Source: Bombyx mori (Eukaryota > Arthropoda > Insecta > Lepidoptera > Bombycidae). From it: a stretch of 64,000 nt of DNA. Below, piece by piece: positions 57,556-64,000 of this stretch. Every line of letters starts with the position of its first letter. The first letter of the stretch is position 1. Location: positions 12,834,001-12,898,000 of the forward strand of contig NC_085124.1 in the NCBI RefSeq assembly GCF_030269925.1. The letters run 5' to 3'. The notes below the pieces were generated by a model. That model saw nothing but the letters and a program-made list of their open reading frames with translations. It searched no databases and was not told the DNA's origin. The position numbers and the translations under genes are program-made.

Positions 57556-60500
57556 TTATACTTCTGGTTTGGATTTTCTTATTCTACAAAATGAGCATTT
57601 AGATGTTATATGTTTAACGGTAGGTCTCAGTCTTGTGATCCAGTATCTTTGTTTGACTTCATTTACTATTGTTTCTTGATTTCCGTGTGCGTAGTAATAA
57701 TGATAATATTTCACGATCAATCTAGCAATGTAGCTTGTTCCGTCTAGTATAATAGGGTTTTTGATTAAGGTAGAATGCCAGTAGCAGCACCGATGCGGCC
57801 ACCGACTCTTAACTCCATACTCGTCTAAGTAAGGGGACAAGGTAAGTATATTACTTGTTTTTGATACACATCCACTGTTTTTTATTTCAGTTAACTCTTT
57901 TTTATACGATTCAGCTTGTGATTTTTTCAGTAACAATATTTCAGCTTTCTCCATAGCATCGTCGAACTCAAAGGTAAGTTTTTTGCATTTGTTTATAAAT
58001 TTGAGTACTAATGAAGTGGATCGAAGCAAGCGAAGCCAAGAACTAAATCTTGTAGCATCAGGTACAGGTAAGTTAATTTCCTGTACTTCTACTTTTATCA
58101 AATTAACACATTCTGGCAGTGTTTCTTTTCTGTCGCTTATGAAGTCGTGAGGCCATTCGTTTGCTTCGTGGCGTAAGAAGGTAGGTCCATACAACCATTC
58201 ATCTTGGAGGGCCGGGAATTTATAGTTTTCTCTCGTTGCAATATCAGCGACGTTTAATTTAGTGGGAACATAACGCCATTCTTTTATCTTTGTTAACTCA
58301 TCAATTTCGCCCAAACGATTTGCCACATAAACTTTATAGTCGCGAGCGTCATTTCTTATCCATTGCAGCACTGTCGTCGAGTCGCTCCAAAATATTCGTT
58401 GCTCAGGCTTTATAATATGTTCTCTAGTGACTGAGTCCGCTAGTCTTGCCGCTAAGACGGCGGCTTGAAGTTCCAAACGTGGGATGGTAATAGGTTTGTT
58501 TCCTGCAACTCGAGATTTGCTCGCAATGAATGCTACGGGTATGTTAAACTCGTCGTCAATCCATCTCCAGTACGCGACGGCGCAGTATGCTTTGTTAGAC
58601 GCATCACAAAATATATGCATCTGTAAGTTTCTATATCCAGTTCGAGTTAAAACTCCACTGTAATCGTCTCCACAATTATTATTGTAGCTGTGCGATGCAG
58701 TATTCGTAGCGGATTCGGCGTGTGCTACGCTCGTAGCATTATTCGTAGCCGTAGTCCTAGAAATCGCGTTGTGTGAGGATGACAGCGGAAGGGTTTCATT
58801 ATTCGTCTCATTCTCTCGTATGGTAGCAGCCGGATAGTACCTCGGCAAACTCACGTCTTTTAATGATTCCAGAAGATAAATCCATTTCAACCATTTCTGG
58901 AATACCGCTTCGGTTATGTAATCATCCATATAGTGGATATAGTCCATATAGTGACTCCTATATATGGCGGAAGCAGCAGCGGGCATTGATGACTCATACC
59001 GCTGAGCGTTTTTATTTTTTACAAATTGAGCTATAAATGGCGAACAATTAGCACCAAAAATTAATGACGTCATAACGTAAGTGTTTATATTTCCCTCCGG
59101 TTCTTCTCTATATAAAAAACGGAAGGCATCCTGGTTTTTTGGTCGAATTTTCACTTTGAGAAACATATCTTTAATATCTCCAGAAACGGCTATTCGATTT
59201 TCTCTAAATCGCAACATGATGGCGAATAATGACATTAGTAGGTCGGGCCCTTTCAATAAGTAATCATTCAGGGACAAACCATTTGTTTTGGCCGCGGCGT
59301 CAAACACTAAGCGCAGTTTCTTTTTGTTCGGGTTATCGACACCAAAATGAGGTAAATACCAAGTTTTCAGTGGTGTAACATTTGAGCTGATCAGTTTTTT
59401 TGCGAAATCATTTTCAAATGAATGTCGTATTCGTTCTTCGTATCTTTTTGCATATTCTTTATTATTTTTTAATTTTTGTTCGATTCCTTTTAGTCTACGG
59501 AGAGCTGTTAGGTACGAGTCCGGCATCGTACAAGTCTCATCCCGCCAAGGTAAGCCAACATGCCATTGACCATTGACGAGAGTGGAGGTTCGTTCTAAAA
59601 TTTCAACAGCGCGTAAATCTTCTGAGTTCTGTCTTGGTTTGCCAGACACGCCCATGGACTCGATTGAGAACGATCTTCGCACCTCCTCGTGGATCTCTCG
59701 CAAAGTACATTCAGATTCTATGACGTCACTGGAGACAAACAATGAAGCGTGACGTGCAGCAGAATTAGGTAGGTAAGCATTAGGTACTCTTCCATGGAGG
59801 CACCAACCCAGAGGAGTCCGGGTGGCACAGGGTTCATCGGGCTTACCCACTCTCATTTCCAGAGGTAAGAGGAGGTGACAATTATCTTGTCCAATTAAAA
59901 CTTGCGGATGCAGTTGTGTTGTGGTGCATAAGTTATGGCTGATGTCATTTAGGTGCAAATATTTTTTAACATTTACTGTAGGCAAACTTTGTGGTAGGTT
60001 TAACTCTTCGACAATCCGCGCATCGATTGTAAACATCTTGTTATCGGTACTACACTTACTACATAGTGTCACGTTTGCTAGCTGCGCATCGCACACTAAT
60101 TCAGTGTCGTTCCACGCGCCGCGCACACGAAGACGTTCGTGGCGGCCGCGCAGTCCCACTTGTAATGCCAGCGGAGCGCTAATCAACGACACAGTCGAGC
60201 CATCGTCGAGCAAGGCGGTCGTGCTAACAATTCCGTTCGGTCCGTGAATATTTATAGGCACAATTTTTAACATTACGGAACAGCCGACATTAATATTTGT
60301 TACTATTTCAGACTGAACTTCAGTTTCAGGTGGCGTTTCAGATTGTACTGCTGATACAGATTGAGTGTCGTTTCGACTCGGCACATAATGCAGTAAGCGG
60401 TGATGCGATTGTCCACAATTGCTTACGTCACAGCTTGGAGCGGAGCACGTTTCTCTGCGATGATGCGCTAATAAACACTTATAACAAATGCCGTAACGCT

Positions 60501-61806
60501 TCACATGGAACCATCTGTCCTTTCTTAGTGATTTTTTAAATTTTTTACACTCGGTTAATTTATGGCTACCGGTACGACAATAACCACATTTTTGTACACT
60601 TTGTCCGTCTTGCACTAAAATTGTTTGTATATTGTTCACTTTATCATAAAGTTTACGTTTGAAATTGTCCGTCCTAGATTGCAATAAAGTAGCACTACAG
60701 GTTGATACTTTTACAGCTTCTTCGGTGAGGAAATCTGACAGCACCTCTAGTCTAGGTTTCGGCGATTCAGCTGTGATAAGCGGATAACTATAATCTGTCC
60801 ACTTGGTGAGCAGGGTCGTGGGTAGCTTGCATAAGATAATGTTAGCCACTTCCATGCCTTGCAGGTACTCTTGGCGACCAAGGGCTCGTACAGCGGCCAC
60901 GTAATTTTTCACTTTTCCTGAAAAGGGTACTATTTCTTTGTGGTAGTCCGTAGGCAGTGGATTCATCTTCTTTACGTCTACCACGATGCGAGATAGAATG
61001 ACGTCAGCGTTTCCGAACTGTAGTTTTAAAGTGGAAATTATTTCTGCAGGAGAAGCACCACTGATAAGTAGGCCGGCGACGGCTTCTTGTGCGGTACCTC
61101 GTAAACACTTTCGTAACCGCCAATGGTTTTCTTTATCGCTGAAGTTGCAGACTTCAGTCGATTCCAGGTAGGCCTGCTCGAAATAAAGCCATTCTTTTGG
61201 GTCTCCGCTGAAGATAGGGAGTTCTTTTGGAGTGCTGAGACGACTAAGCAGCTTAGTATTTTGCTGGATGGCGGAGGACGTCATAAATTCTTTGAATGCG
61301 CTCGTGAGTTGTTGAACTGCGTCGTTGTCGGCCGGGCTTGAGTGTGACTTGTGTTTATCACTGTTGAGCTTAGTGGCCTGCTGCAGTTCCTGTTGACTAC
61401 GCTCTAACCATTTTTCTATATCACCGCCGTTGTTTTTCTCCGATATTTCTGATGGTGGACTGTATTCTTCTTCGAGTTCTGCTAGATCCGCCGCTAACTT
61501 TTGATCAATGAGTTCCATTTGAATACGCGCCTTCGCCTGAGCTGCTTCTAGTTCCAGTTTCTTTTTCTGGATTTGTATTGATTTTGATGATGACATTTTC
61601 TTGGACCTGACTGACTGACGTGATGCTAGTGAAGGCGGATTTTGTTTTTCGGTTCGTTCCGACTTCACTGCACTCGCGGCACAAGAACTTTTTGCGTCAT
61701 GCTCATCGTCGTTTTTTCTTTGTTTGTTGGCGGTACTGCGGGTATTTACCATTTTTTTCTTTTGCGGTGGCGTGAAGAACATTCGCGATCCGGGTCGTAG
61801 GACCAA
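57556..61806 (-). pseudogene. BEL/Pao gag-pol polyprotein, internally deleted
   Basis: One frame of 1416 codons carries in order: a basic N-terminus, a coiled-coil-like stretch (about 73-116) and the DUF1759-type Gag domain (about 190-345). Cys/His knuckles follow (about 407-475), then an aspartic-protease motif LLDDGS (532-537), an RT palm with SGDIKDMF (875-882) and YMDD (959-962), RNase H (CDAS 1067-1070, E1112, SDS 1141-1143, D1188) and an integrase zinc-binding part (C1404, C1407). Soon after YMDD the frame jumps to VFQKWLKWIY, which normally lies far downstream, so the RT thumb/connection region is missing. An 18-bp repeat before YMDD gives HYMDYI-HYMDDYI. The first Met falls in the primer-binding site; Met19 (61752) is a likelier start. 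A TAA ends the frame within integrase. Confidence 0.9.
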
Positions 61807-61807
61807 T
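61789..61807 (-). other. Primer-binding-site-like sequence
   Basis: Directly inside the 5' LTR, the minus strand reads TTGGTCCTACGACCCGGAT. Its complement ends in CCA with a preceding ATCCGGG T-arm pattern, as expected for a tRNA 3' end. The best guess by resemblance is a tRNA-Tyr-like molecule, unverified. Confidence 0.55.
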
Positions 61808-62155
61808 TGTAATTTATGTTGGTTCGCAGGTTCGTGGAATGCACTAACAGAGGTTTTTGTGAGAAAAATATTTATTATCTATAGTGGCGTCGGATGACAA
61901 AAACTTTAGTGGTTAGGAAGCGCGCGCCGTTCGTTGCTTTGGTCACAGCACTGACTTCGTTCGCCTCAGGTCATCGGTCCGAGGCCCCCTCACCTCTCGT
62001 TGAACCCCGCGCACTCCCTCTTACAAATCTTGTTAATTTAAAACTAAGCTAAAAATTTACTAACTTCTTTTAACAAAACGAATTCACCATACAAACAAAC
62101 ATACACCAAATATACCAATCACAGCTCCAAATTTATATATAACGCATCGCTAACA
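61808..62155 (-). repeat. 5' LTR of BEL/Pao element
   Basis: 348-bp LTR at the transcription-start side of the minus-strand element; flanked on the right by the target duplication GTTGT. Confidence 0.9.
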
Positions 62156-62160
62156 GTTGT

Positions 62161-63420
62161 ATTACCGTGTAATCAATTATTACGATGAATAGCCAACGAA
62201 CACATACGAATCGCCATAACGATAATACATTTTTTAAAACATTAATGTATCTTCTTATTTATTTTCAATTGTGAATTTATTATTGTTTGGCGTAATTAAT
62301 TGTGCAAGTTTTAATAATTGTTTTGCTATTTAAATAAAATTAACATAATATATGGGACATTGATAATACGTGAAGTCAGGAAAAAATAATTGCATTTGTA
62401 ATCACATTGCTGAGGGGATCACAGGATCGTATTGAAGCCGGTTATTAATTACTATTAAGAAGATATTTATAAGACCATAGCATCGTCAGACAGGACCCAA
62501 AATTGACAAATCTGTAGTGACAACTTCGAACGCGAATCTTTCAAAAGGCTGGTTAATTTTCACGAAAGATGGTTGTTGATTTATATACCAAAGTTGGTCT
62601 TTTAGTTATGGCTAGTTCGGTTTTCGGGGGGATTATGCTACGATAGCCACCACTACAAGTTTCTCCGGCTGCATGCAGACCAAACTGATGACCGACTTAT
62701 CGTAAAAGCCACTCACACGAAAGTATCTTCCGAAATCTTCTAGTTTAATTGGTTTCGATCCACCAACCACTTTTCTGCCAAAAAGAATTCATGCATTCCG
62801 ATTGCAACCATTGGAATACTGCGAGGCTATTGGTGGCGTCAAATTTAATTATAACAATAAAATAATTTATTGCCTTTCACATTAAATAAAAAAAAATACA
62901 AAAAAAAAGAAAAGTAAAAAAAAAGGTTGCGTGTACTTATGTACGCGCCTAAGAAGTTATACCTACTTTATTTTTATTAAATTTATTTCTTTTTTTTTAT
63001 TTAAATTTTAATCAATTTCAAAAAATCGATTAAACAACATCCTCAAACACGCATATTGGTCATCCCTTTTCTTGACATCGTATAAATTCGGTAATTCTCG
63101 GTACGGTTCGGAAAGTTCACCTGCGGCTATATTCAGACTCGCCAAGTTACGTCGGTCGTATTGTAATGAGCAATTTAGCGGGCAACTTCATTCTGTTAAT
63201 TTTGTGTCACGGTGCGCGCGCATCGTAAAATTTCACTCTCATCAACTTTTCATAACGCGCCTAAAGAAGTATAACTTCAAAAAGAGAGAAAGGCAAAAGG
63301 AGGTGACTCAGCTGATGCTGTTCAAGGTCGATAAATCGAACAGCGCTGATTTTCAGTCACCCCCGTTTCCCTTTGTCATGTTTATAGTTGATTAATGAGC
63401 ACTAACTGGAACTAGGTCTC
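62161..63420. other. No identified gene
   Basis: AT-rich sequence with A-rich runs near 62885-62930. The plus frame at 63072-63395 has no recognisable product. Confidence 0.4.
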
Positions 63421-63650
63421 TATTTTTTTTCTAATGCCCTTGTAGGTAGACGAGCATACGACCCGCCTGATGGCGAATGGTTACCGTCGCCAGGGGCAGA
63501 GCTAAGTAGCTGCCTATTGTTAAATACTCTCCACAAACCTTGTTTGAAGAAGGGCATATCATAGCGCTCGAGAAACACCGTAGAGGGGAGTTCATTCCAA
63601 AGCCGGATGGTAAATCTCAGAGCAACCATGCCTTAGGTTTCTAGAGTCAA
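63421..63650 (-). mobile_element. LINE ORF end joined to Bm1-type tail
   Basis: The minus strand encodes FTIRLWNELPSTVFLERYD and MPFFKQGLWRVF, the usual C-terminus of a silkworm LINE ORF2. It runs directly into the GGCAGC... and GGGCGACGG.AACCA..C Bm1-type tail and an A-rich end. The shared tail suggests that this LINE supplies the enzyme recognising Bm1. The copy is 5'-truncated and has a short deletion in the tail. Confidence 0.7.
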
Positions 63651-63662
63651 ATAAGAGAACAT

Positions 63663-63777
63663 AGGTAGGCAGCGGCTTGGCTCTGCCCCTGGCATTGCTG
63701 AAGTCCATGGGCGACGGTAACCACTCACCATCAGGTGGGCCGTACGCTCATCTGCCTACAAGGGCAATAAAAAAACC
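63663..63777 (+). repeat. Bm1-type tail
   Basis: Clean plus-strand family B copy, head to head with 63421-63650 and about 150 bp from its tail part. Confidence 0.85.
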
Positions 63778-64000
63778 TTAGAGTTTACTGTAGCATACAA
63801 ACACACAGATACATACAAGAACCAGTGTACCAGCAAACACCGTATCAAAAGGGTTTCTCCTAATTAATTCCCTTCTTCTAAGTGCTACACAAATAAACGG
63901 AACTACAGCACCTTTTTTTTTGTAAGCTAAAATACAGTAATCCAATTTATCGCTTACAAAAGAGCTTCTCGTTCCCTAGCGGATTGATAGCCTAGGGTAT

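Larger units (their letters stand above)
56724..62155 (-). mobile_element. BEL/Pao LTR retrotransposon, complete ends, defective coding
   Basis: A full-length insertion with 348-bp LTRs (56724-57071 and 61808-62155) that look identical, TGTAATTT...CTAACA ends, and a 5-bp target duplication GTTGT at 56719-56723 and 62156-62160. It reads on the minus strand, so the right LTR is the 5' LTR. Next to it lies a primer-binding-site-like TGGTCCTACGACCCGGAT. A G-rich CACTGGGGTGGGGCG lies next to the 3' LTR as a polypurine-like tract. BEL/Pao membership follows from the Gag and Pol domains and the 5-bp duplication. Coding is broken in three ways (see the gag-pol and integrase entries). Confidence 0.92.

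Noticed and set aside
59921..60539. Plus-strand open frames opposite gag-pol
   Set aside because: They are antisense shadows of the long minus-strand retroelement frame.

Overview
The window looks like genomic DNA of a lepidopteran, most likely the silkworm Bombyx mori or a close relative. It is AT-rich and saturated with repeats I recognise as silkworm-type: Bm1-type tails, BMC1-type LINE/SINE tails, jockey- and RTE-like LINE fragments, lepidopteran Helitrons and BEL/Pao retrotransposons. There is no prokaryotic or operon-like organisation. Repeat family names come from recognition of their sequences and were not checked against a database.

One host gene is supported: a plus-strand paired-like homeobox gene of the Vsx (visual system homeobox / Chx10) type. 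Three internal coding exons are visible, at 5090-5143 (54 bp, inferred), 28169-28259 (91 bp, ending in the Lys/Arg-rich start of the homeodomain) and 29205-29328 (124 bp, homeodomain residues about 6-46). Splice sites and phases are mutually compatible across introns of 23.0 kb and 0.95 kb. The first exon lies upstream of the window. The exon for homeodomain helix 3 and the CVC domain was not found downstream, so the gene probably continues past position 64000 and most of the window is Vsx intron.

Layout: 1-5 kb holds Helitrons, LINE tails and an unclassified repeat. 5-28 kb is the long intron, with SINE/LINE tails, a 647-bp Harbinger-like MITE (15137-15783), an RTE fragment with a twin-priming inversion (13.5 kb) and several repeat-poor, more GC-rich patches that could be enhancers. 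27-30 kb is the homeobox region, where inverted BMC1-type tails flank the 91-bp exon. 30-53 kb is downstream intron or intergenic DNA with more repeats: a MITE with perfect 30-bp terminal repeats (37833-38108), a tRNA-headed SINE (38.85 kb), a young jockey-like LINE (42.9-43.9 kb) and a nested LINE insertion (46.8-47.15 kb). 54.06-55.84 kb is a small LTR element without pol: two indistinguishable 393-bp terminal repeats around 21-bp and 27-bp minisatellites. 56.72-62.16 kb is a complete but coding-damaged BEL/Pao element on the minus strand, with indistinguishable 348-bp LTRs and a 5-bp target duplication.

The most unusual items are the minisatellite-bearing small LTR element, the recently inserted but internally deleted BEL/Pao copy, the inverted repeats around a homeobox exon, and the hairpin-forming core shared by different LINE/SINE tails. 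Nearly all short open frames in the window are chance frames or repeat translations.
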